This document shows positions 61,501 to 64,000 of a DNA stretch of 64,000 nucleotides, piece by piece (the stretch's first letter is position 1; each line of letters starts with the position of its first letter). The DNA lies in assembly GCA_037349315.1 (NCBI GenBank), contig JBAIAC010000026.1, forward strand, positions 6,386,001 through 6,450,000, read 5' to 3'. The notes beneath the pieces were generated by a model, which ran no database searches, had not been told where the DNA came from, and worked only from the letters and a program-made list of their open reading frames with translations. Source of the DNA: Chelydra serpentina. Taxonomy: Eukaryota; Chordata; Testudines; Chelydridae. A program made the translations under genes and the position numbers.

Positions 61501-63500
61501 AGAGGATGGTGATCAATTGTTCTCCATGAAGCGACAAAGAGTTCTGTGGCACCTTATAGACTAACAGACGTATTGGAGCATAAGCTTTCGTGGGTGAAGA
61601 CCCACTTCTTCAGATGCACCTTATAAACTAACAGACGTATTGGAGCATAAGCTTTCATGGGTGAATACCCACTTCTTCAGATGCATCTGAAGTGGGTATT
61701 CACCCACGAAAGCTTATGCTACAATACGTCTGTTAGTTTATTAGGTGCCACAGAACTCTTTGTCGCTTCTACAGATCCAGACTAACACGGCTACCCCTCT
61801 GATAATTGTTCTCCATGTCCATGGAAGGTAGTTACAAGAGGTAACCAGCTTAATCTGCAGCAAGGGCAATTTAGGTTAGGTATTAGGAAAAACTTTCTAA
61901 CTGTTACTTTAGTTAAGTAGTGGAATGGGTTACCACTACTTAGATTGTGGAATCCCCATCATTGGAGGATTTTAAGAAGAGGTTAGACAAATACCTGTCA
62001 TGGATGGTCTAAAGGTTTACTTGATCCTGTCTCAGCATGGGGAGACAAGGACCTCTCGAGGTCCCTTCCAGCTCTACGTTTCTCTGATTCTCTAATTGCT
62101 TGTAATCCATGGGATTGAATTGACTTTAGTTGTCACACTTGACCGTGTATAGTTATGCAATGGCAACACTGACAGGGTTGAATCCTAACTAAGGATCCTA
62201 TAGGTGGGAAAAAAAAGGGCTGTGAACTGACACCCTGCTTTTTATTTTACGTTAGTAAATTCTCTGATGGTTTTTCTGCAGCTTGCCAGAGCGAGTAGGT
62301 TCAGCAACAAGCCAGAACAGTTCAACAATCAATGACCGGCTGCAGGAGCTGGTGAAGCTCTTTAAAGAGAGGACTGAGAAAGTGAAAGAGAAACTGATTG
62401 AGCCAGATTCTACCTCTGATGATGAGACCCCTGAGGCGTGTGAGTGACAGCTGGGTTTGGGACCTCTCAGTAGACGGGGACTGCTGAGCAAGAGGCAGAA
62501 GAAACCGGCTTTGCAAAGCCCAAGCATTAAAAACGCTGATTTGGTTTTGTAACCTGGAAACGTAACAACTTACCTGTCTTCCAAGAATAGATAAAGGGTC
62601 CATACAAGGAGACAGACTTGTTGGGTAGAAGTGTGTGGAAATGATGGTTCAATGGATAGGAGTAGCCCTCTTAGAGCGGCTTTCAAGTCTATTGTAAGAT
62701 GCTCAGTGAAATGAATTGGTGATTTCAGTCTAGTTCCCTATGCAAAAAAACTGCACATTGAAAACAAACAAAAAACACGGCTCCAGACGACATGGCATAA
62801 TTAGCGATCATTACCCAACAAAAATGGAGGGAGGATGGTCTTCTGTTTAAGCCAAAGGGCTGGAATTAAGGAGAGCTGGGTTCTATTCCTTACTCTGCTA
62901 CAGACTTGTGTGACCTTGGGCAATTCAGGTCAATCTCTTTGTTCCTCAATTGTTTCATCTGTAAAATGGAGTAATAATACTTCCGCACCGCAACAGAGTG
63001 TTGTGAGGATAAATATAACAAAAGTTTGACAGGGCTTTGAAATGTACAGCTGTATAAGTGCAGAATATTATATTATGATTATGAAAGACGCAGGAGTGAG
63101 CTGGCATGAAGGCTGGGCTACTTAGTCTTTGAGAGAAGCTGGTCTGCAAAGAGAAAGTGAAAGTCATGAACATTAACAAAGCCCCTAGCTAGGAATGCAG
63201 ACTGGCCTTTCATGAAGTGGCTATGTCAATAAGAGAAAAGTTTAAAGACCAGGGACAAACATGAGAACTTCAGCCTGTCAGAGAAGTTCCCGCTGCTTTC
63301 AATAATTCTGTGAATTTTCATAGCTCCTTCCAAGAAAACCTCTGCAGAACCACCACCACCACCACCACCAGAAGAAAAAGAGACAGAGGCCGAAATGGAG
63401 GAACATTACTGTGAGATGCTGTGCTGCAAATTCAGATGCCGCCCCTGGTTAAGCCGTGTGAAAAAGTGCCGGTTCCCAAGCAGCATAGACCCTCTCACCA
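10396..63500 (+). CDS. CNGB1: CNGB1, cyclic-nucleotide-gated channel beta subunit: 5' half, 19 exons (partial)
   Basis: CNGB1 is the modulatory subunit of the cGMP/cAMP-gated cation channel in rod outer segments and olfactory cilia. The model joins 19 exons, listed one by one: 10396-10530, 11410-11467, 12465-12534, 13331-13460, 13587-13626, 14937-15024, 18508-18589, 21754-21796, 23131-23284, 23681-23756, 25740-25776, 33107-33275, 35936-35992, 38886-38982, 40727-40769, 46291-46447, 57795-57902, 62282-62439, 63324-63500. All junctions are AG/GT and every phase fits. The 1879 coding bases give 626 codons plus one base. Visible domains are GARP repeats R1-R4 (residues about 1-16, 91-108, 177-194, 267-283), an acidic linker, a calmodulin-binding helix (535-554) and the pre-S1 segment [13 protein letters not shown]1-S6, the pore and the cNMP-binding domain lie to the right of the window. 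Against mammalian CNGB1 as I recall it, the total length to this point is similar but there is no long poly-Glu tract. Exon 9 is the least certain. Confidence 0.93.
10531..11409 (+). other. CNGB1 intron 1
   Basis: It holds one plus-strand tRNA-SINE (11105-11282). The rest is unique sequence with no recognisable feature. Confidence 0.8.
11105..11282 (+). mobile_element. tRNA-derived SINE (cryptodire pol III type)
   Basis: A GGGGAGGGAATAGCTCAGTG head carries the A-box-like TAGCTCAGTGG and the B-box-like GAGTTCAATCC. It is followed by the family body 'gggggccatttagggatctgg' and the tail 'ttggactagatgacctcctgaggtc' ending in TATTCTATGA. The tail resembles a CR1 3' end, as expected for a SINE mobilised by CR1. 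Confidence 0.9.
11410..11467 (+). CDS. CNGB1: CNGB1 coding exon 2
   Basis: Acceptor TCCCTAAAAG|CTG, donor GAAG|gtgagt, 58 bases, phase 0 to 1. It encodes [19 protein letters not shown] plus one base. The protein is Ser/Cys/Lys-rich with no domain. Support comes from strong donor consensus, an open frame, and an end phase that fits exon 3 exactly. Confidence 0.72.
11468..12464 (+). other. CNGB1 intron 2
   Basis: It contains one short Penelope-like copy (12218-12327) with a 15-bp target duplication. Nothing else is recognised. Confidence 0.75.
12218..12327 (-). mobile_element. Penelope-like short element, single arm
   Basis: The family sequence (ATTCACCCACGAAAGCTTATG ... ACACGGCTACCCCTCTGA) is present in reverse orientation. 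It is flanked by the 15-bp duplication CTGGTGATTTGAAAG at 12203-12217 and 12328-12342. Confidence 0.85.
12465..12534 (+). CDS. CNGB1: CNGB1 coding exon 3
   Basis: The acceptor follows a T-rich tract (TTTCATTTAG), donor GAAAG|gtgtct, 70 bases, phase 1 to 2. It encodes [20 protein letters not shown] and ends in AE plus a split codon. It links the R1 exon to the R2 exon. Only this frame is open and it matches the phases on both sides. Confidence 0.78.
12535..13330 (+). other. CNGB1 intron 3
   Basis: About 800 bases of unique sequence with no repeat or motif that I recognise. Confidence 0.7.
13331..13460 (+). CDS. CNGB1: CNGB1 coding exon 4 (GARP repeat R2)
   Basis: Acceptor CTCTTGCAG, donor CCAG|gtaccg, 130 bases, phase 2 to 0. 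The R2 repeat [18 protein letters not shown] (residues 91-108) is followed by a polar tail ending in DYPDQ. The conserved Trp and the terminal PQP match the mammalian R2 repeat. GARP repeats are known to bind peripherin-2 at rod disc rims; here that is family knowledge. Confidence 0.92.
13587..13626 (+). CDS. CNGB1: CNGB1 coding exon 5
   Basis: Acceptor GTTCTCTTCAG, donor CTAG|gtaaaa, 40 bases, phase 0 to 1. It encodes [13 protein letters not shown] plus one base, a small acidic exon. It lies only 126 bases after exon 4 and repeats the pattern of a short acidic 0-to-1 exon after each GARP-repeat exon. Confidence 0.85.
13645..13865 (+). repeat. MIR-like SINE
   Basis: 'Ttttacagatggggaaactg' and 'aggcacagag' at about 13733-13765, then 'gcccaaggtcacccatcgagc', are the diagnostic core of MIR-type SINEs. 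'Cactttccatcaggagagctc' lies upstream. Confidence 0.65.
14690..14800 (-). repeat. CR1 3'-end fragment
   Basis: 'Ttcatagagttttgggccagaagggacacc' and 'ctagtctggtcgcctgtatatcac' match the reverse of a CR1 3' tail. It is short and diverged. Confidence 0.5.
14937..15024 (+). CDS. CNGB1: CNGB1 coding exon 6
   Basis: The acceptor follows a T/C tract (CCCCCTCAAG), donor AAAGG|gtgagt, 88 bases, phase 1 to 2. It encodes [20 protein letters not shown] plus an Asn/Ser-rich end (SDNNASEK). The alternative AG two bases later would hit a stop, which fixes the acceptor. Confidence 0.85.
15025..18507 (+). other. CNGB1 intron 6
   Basis: It contains a complete hAT element (15363-15682) and a T-run near 16578-16603. 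The rest, including all of 16604-18507, looks unique. Confidence 0.7.
15363..15682. mobile_element. Non-autonomous hAT element (CAGGGCCGG family), complete
   Basis: The ends are CAGGGCCGGTGC and GCGCCGGCCCTG. It is flanked by the perfect 8-bp duplication GTGCCCAG (15355-15362 and 15683-15690). It is GC-rich, 320 bp, with no transposase. Long reading frames across it come from base composition only. Confidence 0.9.
18508..18589 (+). CDS. CNGB1: CNGB1 coding exon 7 (GARP repeat R3)
   Basis: Acceptor TCTCTCTGCAG, donor GAG|gtgagt, 82 bases, phase 2 to 0. It encodes [20 protein letters not shown] then ENTNKPE. The R3 repeat is well preserved, with Trp at position 182 of the model and a final PQP. 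Confidence 0.93.
18838..19170 (+). mobile_element. Penelope-like element, longer copy
   Basis: It begins with the family terminus 'gagtacttgtggcaccttagagac', then 'cccacttcatcagatgcatgg', and continues into internal sequence ('gtagtgataatcaggaaggccc') absent from the short copies. It ends near 'gatgaagtggttctaaccc'. No coding frame survives. Confidence 0.6.
19345..19560 (+). repeat. Second Penelope-like or related repeat tail
   Basis: 'Atctcttattggaccaacttct', 'gctcttcttcagatctggg' and 'gggaccactcagggtgcagtggcccgt' form a recognisable interspersed repeat block. The family assignment is from memory and uncertain. Confidence 0.4.
20016..20307. mobile_element. MITE with about 27-bp inverted termini
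   Basis: TGGGCTGGTCCTCACTAG at the left matches, with a few changes, the reverse complement of the right end CTAGTGAAGACCATCCCA. Both arms continue into AAAATTA. TA dinucleotides flank both ends, suggesting a Tc1/mariner-type insertion. Confidence 0.6.
21754..21796 (+). CDS. CNGB1: CNGB1 coding exon 8
   Basis: Acceptor GTATGACAG, donor GAAG|gtgagt, 43 bases, phase 0 to 1. It encodes [14 protein letters not shown] plus one base, an acidic linker. Exon 15 has the same length and phase and a similar sequence, [14 protein letters not shown]. Confidence 0.85.
21797..23130 (+). other. CNGB1 intron 8
   Basis: One plus-strand tRNA-SINE (22287-22500) with an A-rich 3' tail. Otherwise unique. Confidence 0.65.
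22287..22500 (+). mobile_element. tRNA-derived SINE
   Basis: GGGGGGAGGCATAGCTCAGTG head, B-box-like GAGTTCAATCC, body 'gggggccatttagggatctgg', then a variant middle ('tgtcggggacagtacttgg') and an AAATAAAAATAAAAA tail. The middle differs from the other six copies, so it is probably another subfamily. Confidence 0.85.
23131..23284 (+). CDS. CNGB1: CNGB1 coding exon 9 (least certain exon)
   Basis: Exons 8 and 10 require an exon of phase 1 to 2 between them, and this is the only good candidate I found. Acceptor AATCTCCAG (or the CAG three bases later), donor GGCAG|gtagtg, 154 bases. The frame is fully open and Ser/Gly/Ala-rich ([20 protein letters not shown]). It stands where exons 3 and 6 stand in the earlier cassettes. 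It is longer than those and has a weaker acceptor, so the boundaries could be wrong. Confidence 0.5.
23681..23756 (+). CDS. CNGB1: CNGB1 coding exon 10 (GARP repeat R4)
   Basis: Acceptor TGACTGGCAG, donor CAG|gtacgt, 76 bases, phase 2 to 0. [17 protein letters not shown] (residues 267-283) is repeat R4, followed by LARVKQDAQ. It aligns with the fourth repeat of mammalian GARP in position and form. Confidence 0.93.
23757..25739 (+). other. CNGB1 intron 10
   Basis: About 2 kb with no repeat or motif that I can name. Confidence 0.65.
25740..25776 (+). CDS. CNGB1: CNGB1 coding exon 11
   Basis: The acceptor has a long T/C tract (TCTTTTCTTCATAG), donor GAGA|gtaagt, 37 bases, phase 0 to 1. It encodes [12 protein letters not shown] plus one base. 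Joined to exon 12 it gives EEICILPEGQ, which lines up with the QTISILPGGQ segment recalled from mammalian CNGB1. Confidence 0.88.
25937..26093. mobile_element. Penelope-like hairpin copy
   Basis: The left arm (AAAGAAAAGGAATACTTGTG ... CCTTAGAGACT) and right arm (AGTCTCTAAGGTGCCACAAG ...) are inverted around a short centre. The right arm continues to the family terminus. The target duplication CTGAAAGTATTTA (13 bp) is at 25924-25936 and 26094-26106. Confidence 0.85.
27535..28134. mobile_element. GC-rich hAT-type element (CATAGGCGCCGACT family), left end decayed
   Basis: The right terminus is AAAGTCGGCGCCTATG. The left part keeps CTCCATGGGTGCTCCGGGGC but has lost its first bases. It matches the complete copy at 61040-61347. 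A 15-bp unit CAGCTCACCTCCGCC is repeated in tandem near 27630-27672. Long open frames here are caused by GC content. Confidence 0.7.
28176..28872 (-). mobile_element. Solo LTR of an endogenous retrovirus, reverse orientation
   Basis: TGTTGTCAG...TTACTGCA ends with a perfect 5-bp duplication ACTGG (28171-28175 and 28873-28877). On the reverse strand an AATAAA signal (near 28312-28317) is followed by 'cctgaccaagtgtcttcgct', an R/U5-like arrangement. No viral genes are attached. Confidence 0.75.
29031..29175 (+). CDS. CNGB1: Candidate alternative terminal exon of CNGB1 (GARP2-like end)
   Basis: A very strong acceptor (TTCTTCTCCTTTTGTTTCAG) ends at 29030. If exon 11 (phase 1) splices here it adds only R-G-E-G-A and then a TAG at 29045-29047. 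An AATAAA is at 29149-29154. In mammals the short soluble protein GARP2 stops after the R4 region with a few unique residues, so position and form are as expected. No transcript evidence is available; the acceptor could be unused. The exon end given is only an approximate cleavage region. Confidence 0.35.
29599..30076. mobile_element. Non-autonomous hAT element (CAGGGGTGAAAG termini), complete
   Basis: CAGGGGTGAAAGTAAA at the left and TTTACTTTCACCCCTG at the right are inverted. They are flanked by CATAAAAG (29591-29598) and CATAAAAT (30077-30084), an 8-bp duplication with one change. The body is GC-rich with repeated GTACCGG motifs. Confidence 0.85.
30329..31110 (-). mobile_element. CR1 LINE, 5'-truncated, reverse orientation
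   Basis: On the reverse strand, pieces of the reverse-transcriptase carboxyl end are readable: [40 protein letters not shown], then [20 protein letters not shown] and [12 protein letters not shown]. The 3' tail ends in TTCTATGATTCTATG near 30329, as CR1 elements do. Frameshifts make it inactive. Confidence 0.92.
31185..31286 (+). repeat. 102-bp duplicated block, copy 1
   Basis: It begins CCTAGTAGTGACATTATTCC and ends CATCATATGCCTC. It is identical to 32603-32704 except for one base (GGCCGTTG versus GGCCATTG). Confidence 0.8.
32396..32519. mobile_element. hAT MITE with TAGGGTGACC-type termini, second copy
   Basis: It is the same element as at 7148-7271. It is flanked by TTTGTAGT (32388-32395) and TTTGTCGT (32520-32527), an 8-bp duplication with one change. 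Confidence 0.85.
32603..32704 (+). repeat. 102-bp duplicated block, copy 2
   Basis: Partner of 31185-31286, with an offset of 1418 bases and one mismatch. No target duplication or terminal motif was found at either copy. Confidence 0.8.
33107..33275 (+). CDS. CNGB1: CNGB1 coding exon 12
   Basis: Acceptor TTCCCATTTCAG, donor AAGAG|gtagga, 169 bases, phase 1 to 2. [20 protein letters not shown] closely follows the mammalian ILPGGQ...VLEEVEPPWED segment. It continues with acidic and Arg-rich sequence ending EEIQEEEK. It opens the region that in mammals leads into the Glu-rich tract. Confidence 0.93.
33276..35935 (+). other. CNGB1 intron 12
   Basis: A decayed reverse CR1-type fragment is recognisable near 33520-33720 ('atgggatcagaccagtggttc'). 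Otherwise unique. Confidence 0.65.
35936..35992 (+). CDS. CNGB1: CNGB1 coding exon 13
   Basis: Acceptor TTTCCTTTTCCAAG, donor CAGG|gtacgt, 57 bases, phase 2 to 2. It encodes [18 protein letters not shown], a charged linker. It fits between exons 12 and 14 without changing phase, so it could be skipped in some transcripts. Confidence 0.75.
35993..38885 (+). other. CNGB1 intron 13
   Basis: One plus-strand CR1 3' end (36555-36760). From about 37040 to 38600 the sequence is AT-rich with no recognisable repeat or gene. Confidence 0.65.
36555..36760 (+). mobile_element. CR1 LINE 3' end
   Basis: 'Gtggttaagcactggaacaa', 'gaggctgtggaatttccatc' and 'ctgacctcttgaggtctcttcc' ending in TTTCTATG match a CR1 3' terminus. 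In frame it reads [18 protein letters not shown] and [11 protein letters not shown]. Confidence 0.85.
38886..38982 (+). CDS. CNGB1: CNGB1 coding exon 14
   Basis: Acceptor GTTGCTTACAG, donor CTACAG|gtacaa, 97 bases, phase 2 to 0. It encodes [20 protein letters not shown] and ends [12 protein letters not shown]. It seems to correspond to the mammalian VLLDSCVV...EEDGTRP stretch, but the similarity is loose. Confidence 0.87.
38983..40726 (+). other. CNGB1 intron 14
   Basis: A poly-C run (about 39233-39252) followed by CCAA repeats, a complete hAT element (39456-39737) with long G runs, and a GT/G-rich tract near 40190-40226. The rest is unique. Confidence 0.7.
39456..39737. mobile_element. Non-autonomous hAT element (CAGGGCCGG family), complete
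   Basis: CAGGGCCGGCGCGCC at the left, GCACCGGCCCTG at the right, with the perfect 8-bp duplication ACTATAGA (39448-39455 and 39738-39745). The interior has G runs of more than ten bases, where sequencing errors are likely. Confidence 0.92.
40727..40769 (+). CDS. CNGB1: CNGB1 coding exon 15
   Basis: Acceptor TTTGTTTTGTGAAG, donor GAAG|gtacag, 43 bases, phase 0 to 1. It encodes [14 protein letters not shown] plus one base, an acidic linker resembling exon 8. It joins exon 16 in phase to give ...DAEEPSSSR. Confidence 0.83.
42635..43185. mobile_element. GC-rich hAT-type element (CATAGGCGCCGA family)
   Basis: It starts CATAGGCGCCGAGTC and ends ATCGGCTCCTATG (inverted). The flanks CCTTAAGG and CCTTATTC share only five of eight bases, so the target duplication is weak. 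The body matches the copies at 27535 and 61040. Its long reading frames are spurious. Confidence 0.75.
43741..43800 (+). repeat. tRNA-like SINE head fragment
   Basis: TAGCTCATGCAGTAGAGGCTC resembles an A-box region and GAGGTTCCATCCCGCC a B-box. No aminoacyl stem can be closed convincingly, so this is more likely a SINE relic than a tRNA gene. Confidence 0.35.
43998..44276 (+). CDS. CNGB1: Candidate alternative start exon of CNGB1 (GARP-less, CNGB1b-like)
   Basis: Acceptor TTTCTTGTTGCAG ends at 43997. Upstream of the ATG at 44045 the frame has in-frame stops, so the ATG (A at -3) is a real start and not internal sequence. From there 77 codons are open: [20 protein letters not shown], a Ser-rich part, [19 protein letters not shown], ending [10 protein letters not shown]. 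Donor TTTAG|gtagta gives phase 1, exactly what exon 16 needs. In mammals an olfactory form, CNGB1b, lacks GARP and starts from an alternative 5' exon. I infer this is its turtle equivalent. The acceptor implies a further non-coding first exon upstream. Confidence 0.55.
45157..45341 (+). mobile_element. tRNA-derived SINE
   Basis: GAGGGAGGGATAGCTCAGTG head, B-box-like GAGTTCAATCC, body and CR1-like tail ending GATTCTATGA. Confidence 0.9.
46291..46447 (+). CDS. CNGB1: CNGB1 coding exon 16
   Basis: Acceptor TTTTCTCTCCAAG, donor GAAGAG|gtatgg, 157 bases, phase 1 to 2. [16 protein letters not shown] and [20 protein letters not shown] follow the order of mammalian HPEVQVEDTDAD...LPPPSPAKSDTLIVPS. 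It is shared by the long form and, if real, the GARP-less form. Confidence 0.93.
46870..47030 (+). mobile_element. Penelope-like short element, single arm
   Basis: It is the family sequence from CAGAGGGGTAGCCGTGTTAG to 'cttcttcagatgcatgcagtgg' plus a short extension. The 10-bp duplication ATGTTCAGTG is at 46860-46869 and 47031-47040. Confidence 0.85.
48042..48223 (-). mobile_element. tRNA-derived SINE, reverse
   Basis: This is the reverse complement of the same SINE: 'agaatcatagaatatcaagg' at the left and CTGAGCTATCCCTCCCCCC at the right. Confidence 0.9.
48235..48390. repeat. MITE-like repeat fragment
   Basis: 'Ttataccagtataattatacc', repeated with small changes, ends in 'ttgtagacaagccct', a terminus shared by several turtle DNA repeats. 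The left end begins near 'gtctacatgggg', roughly its inverse. Confidence 0.45.
48701..48882 (-). mobile_element. tRNA-derived SINE, reverse
   Basis: Nearly the same as the copy at 48042-48223, about 480 bases away, and also reverse. It is bounded by TAGAATCATAGAATCTCAGG and AGCTATCCCTCCCC. Confidence 0.9.
49085..49315. repeat. GC-rich MITE-like repeat
   Basis: 'Acgtagacagcgctatgtcaac', 'gggagggcttctcccgccgac' and the end 'gtacgtgaagacaagcccc' form a block of high CpG content in an AT-richer intron. I recognise it as an interspersed DNA repeat. The superfamily and exact ends are unclear. Confidence 0.45.
50001..50606 (-). pseudogene. Antisense open reading frame of unknown origin (possible retrocopy)
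   Basis: On the reverse strand about 200 codons are open from just after a TGA near 50605 to a TAG at 50001-50003, with no ATG near the start. The readable protein includes [40 protein letters not shown] and [17 protein letters not shown]. Base composition is ordinary, so the length is not explained by high GC. An AATAAA lies about 130 bases after the stop on the same strand (near 49862-49867). The lack of a start, intronless form and poly(A) signal suggest an old retrocopy, or a fragment of a transposable element. I do not recognise the protein. Confidence 0.35.
52780..53000 (+). repeat. MIR-like SINE
   Basis: 'Aaagcactttgcagatattaa', 'gaggtgaaactgaggcacatc' and 'gacttgttcaaggtcacaaag' are MIR core phrases. 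Confidence 0.6.
53545..53760 (+). repeat. MIR-like SINE
   Basis: A tRNA-like head ('cttgtggttaaggcactggat', 'gtgggttcagtttcc') is followed by 'tgcctcagtttcccatctataaaatgg', the MIR core. Confidence 0.65.
54894..55078 (+). mobile_element. tRNA-derived SINE
   Basis: GGGGGGAGGGATAGCTCAGTG head, B-box-like GAGTTCAATCC, CR1-like tail 'actagatgacctcctaaggtc'. Confidence 0.9.
56180..56500 (+). mobile_element. CR1-type LINE 3' end (second subfamily)
   Basis: 'Caacctgtggaactccttcc', 'aggaggttgtgaaggctagg', 'taatggctattagccaagaag' and 'tctgacccagtatgtccattcttatg' are the 3' region of a CR1-type LINE subfamily distinct from the copies at 30329 and 36555. Confidence 0.8.
56646..56820 (+). mobile_element. 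tRNA-derived SINE
   Basis: ACGGAGGGATAGCTCAGTGG head, B-box-like GAGTTCAATTC, tail ending TATTCTATG. Confidence 0.9.
57116..57192 (-). mobile_element. Penelope-like short element, truncated single arm
   Basis: Only the terminal 77 bases of the family are present (reverse). They are flanked by the 13-bp duplication ATACAATAAATAT at 57103-57115 and 57193-57205. A tiny fragment of a related subfamily follows at 57302-57335, flanked by CATAAAAG. Confidence 0.85.
57795..57902 (+). CDS. CNGB1: CNGB1 coding exon 17
   Basis: Acceptor TTTTTCTTTAG, donor AAAGA|gtgagt, 108 bases, phase 2 to 2. It encodes [20 protein letters not shown] and continues [15 protein letters not shown]. It aligns with mammalian [23 protein letters not shown]. 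Ser-Pro sites and Arg/Lys clusters are visible. Confidence 0.93.
59685..60803. mobile_element. AT-rich DNA transposon inserted in the CR1 copy
   Basis: It splits the CR1 reading frame between KYKMG and NNWLSS. The left end CAGGGTGGAT and right end ATCCATCTTG are imperfect inverted termini. The flanks GGATTAGC (59677-59684) and GGAATAAC (60804-60811) share six of eight bases, suggesting a hAT-type insertion. The body is AT-rich with TTTAAATC repeats. Confidence 0.6.
61040..61347. mobile_element. hAT-type element (CATAGGCACCGACT family), complete
   Basis: CATAGGCACCGACTCC at the left and AGTCGGTGCCTGTG at the right, with the perfect 8-bp duplication GGAGAGAG (61032-61039 and 61348-61355). It is GC-rich, 308 bp, and inserted in the CR1 copy. 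Confidence 0.92.
61529..61803. mobile_element. Penelope-like hairpin copy inserted in CR1
   Basis: Two forward partial arms (each with GGAGCATAAGCTTTC and CACTTCTTCAGATGCA) are followed by one reverse arm that runs to the family terminus CGGCTACCCCTCTGAT. The target duplication is AATTGTTCTCCATG (14 bp) at 61515-61528 and 61804-61817. Confidence 0.88.
62282..62439 (+). CDS. CNGB1: CNGB1 coding exon 18 (amino-terminal calmodulin-binding helix)
   Basis: Acceptor GTTTTTCTGCAG, donor GCGT|gtgagt, 158 bases, phase 2 to 1. [19 protein letters not shown] (residues 535-553) is almost unchanged from mammalian CNGB1. In mammals this is the unconventional amino-terminal calmodulin site through which calcium lowers channel ligand affinity. 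It is flanked by a Ser/Thr-rich stretch and acidic SDDETPEA. Confidence 0.96.
62440..63323 (+). other. CNGB1 intron 18
   Basis: A MIR-like SINE (about 62835-63060). The rest is unique. Confidence 0.7.
62835..63060 (+). repeat. MIR-like SINE
   Basis: 'Gtgaccttgggcaattcagg', 'tgtttcatctgtaaaatggag' and 'gttgtgaggataaatataac' are MIR core phrases. Confidence 0.65.
63324..63500 (+). CDS. CNGB1: CNGB1 coding exon 19 (poly-Pro run and pre-S1 segment)
   Basis: Acceptor TTTTCATAG, donor CACCA|gtaagt, 177 bases, phase 1 to 1. It encodes a Pro-7 run (CCA repeats, 63350-63370), acidic [11 protein letters not shown], then [15 protein letters not shown] and FPSSIDPLT. The HYC-MLCCKF and SIDPLT motifs match the mammalian segment directly before transmembrane helix S1. 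The membrane domain begins in the next exon, outside the window. Confidence 0.96.
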
Positions 63501-64000
63501 GTAAGTAATTGAAAAATACTATTGGGTGAGATAATGCTGCTGCTCCATTGATGAGAAAGAGAAGATAAAAGTAGAGATGGAATGGAAAGAAAGGAGGGGA
63601 GGAGGAGAAAGAAATGGGAGAGTTGGGAGAGTGGTAAGGACACCAAGGAAGGAATGATTTAGAGCCTGTCTATGATTGAATTTTTTTCATTTGGAAGAGC
63701 AGAAGGAAGTGATAAATTCCATTAGGTCTCATAGCTAGCCTCAGTTGTTGCCTCACAGCTGGTGAAGGCAGCAACGTGCCAGTGTTTTTTGGCCATTTTG
63801 TCTGACAGACTGTCAGACTGCTCTGAAAATCTCCTGAAAACCCAGTTCCTTCCCCACCAGCTACTCACTCTCTTTAACCACCTGGCTCATTTCTAAGAGT
63901 CGGCTCTCTCCAAAAGCCAGCAGCTATTTCAGTGTAGTTGAAAAAGAAAAAGAAAAAGTGGATATTATCTGAGAGCAGAGCAAAGGCAGCCTGACAGAAA
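63501..64000 (+). other. Start of CNGB1 intron 19
   Basis: Intron sequence after the donor. It is A/G-rich near 63550-63620 with no exon recognised before the window ends. Confidence 0.75.

Larger units (their letters stand above)
59085..62097 (+). mobile_element. CR1 LINE, plus strand, interrupted by three insertions
   Basis: Reverse-transcriptase pieces are readable in order: [40 protein letters not shown], a decayed ADDIKLG (catalytic YADD region) and [20 protein letters not shown]. After an insertion come [19 protein letters not shown] and later the 3' end 'acctctcgaggtcccttcc'. Interruptions are 59685-60803, 61040-61347 and 61529-61803. The element is inactive. Confidence 0.88.
57903..62281 (+). 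other. CNGB1 intron 17 with a nested repeat block
   Basis: From about 59085 to 62097 the intron is one CR1 copy with three insertions, described separately. From 57903 to 59084 the only feature seen is a short tandem pair (TACATGTTCATAGGCTTCCC, near 58882-58926). Confidence 0.75.

Overview
This is vertebrate nuclear DNA, most probably from a cryptodiran turtle. Short exons with GT/AG junctions sit in kilobase introns. The interspersed repeats match turtle genomes: seven copies of a tRNA-derived SINE of the cryptodire (tortoise pol III) type, CR1 LINE pieces, non-autonomous hAT elements with 8-bp target duplications, LTRs with 5-bp duplications, and many short copies of a Penelope-like family. 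The species call rests on repeat recognition from memory, not on a search.

The only host gene I can build is the plus-strand 5' half of CNGB1, the beta subunit of the rod and olfactory cyclic-nucleotide-gated channel. I recover 19 coding exons (10396 to 63500) whose splice phases all agree. They give 626 complete codons plus one base. The exons cover the GARP region with four short Trp/Pro repeats (R1 in exon 1, R2 in exon 4, R3 in exon 7, R4 in exon 10), an acidic linker, the amino-terminal calmodulin-binding helix (exon 18), and the Cys-rich segment just before transmembrane helix S1 (exon 19). The membrane and nucleotide-binding domains lie beyond the right edge. Two further exons look like alternative ends: one at 29031 that would close a short soluble GARP2-like protein, and one at 43998-44276 with its own ATG, in phase with exon 16, that would start a GARP-less form like the olfactory CNGB1b.

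Layout: 1-749 is the end of a hAT-like element carrying a broken reverse-strand fragment resembling the TMEM121 family. 750-10387 is 5' flank with two solo LTRs, a Penelope-like hairpin, a hAT MITE and CR1 relics; I cannot place the non-coding first exon. 10388-25776 holds exons 1-11, 25777-33106 is a repeat-filled 7.3-kb intron, 33107-46447 holds exons 12-16, 46448-57794 is an 11.3-kb intron with an unexplained antisense reading frame near 50.0-50.6 kb, and 57795-63500 holds exons 17-19. In the intron before exon 18, one CR1 copy is interrupted by three different insertions.

I see no bacterial genes, CRISPR array or gene cluster. The most interesting material is the regular exon-phase cassette structure of the GARP region, the two candidate alternative ends of CNGB1, and the inverted-arm architecture of the Penelope-like copies.
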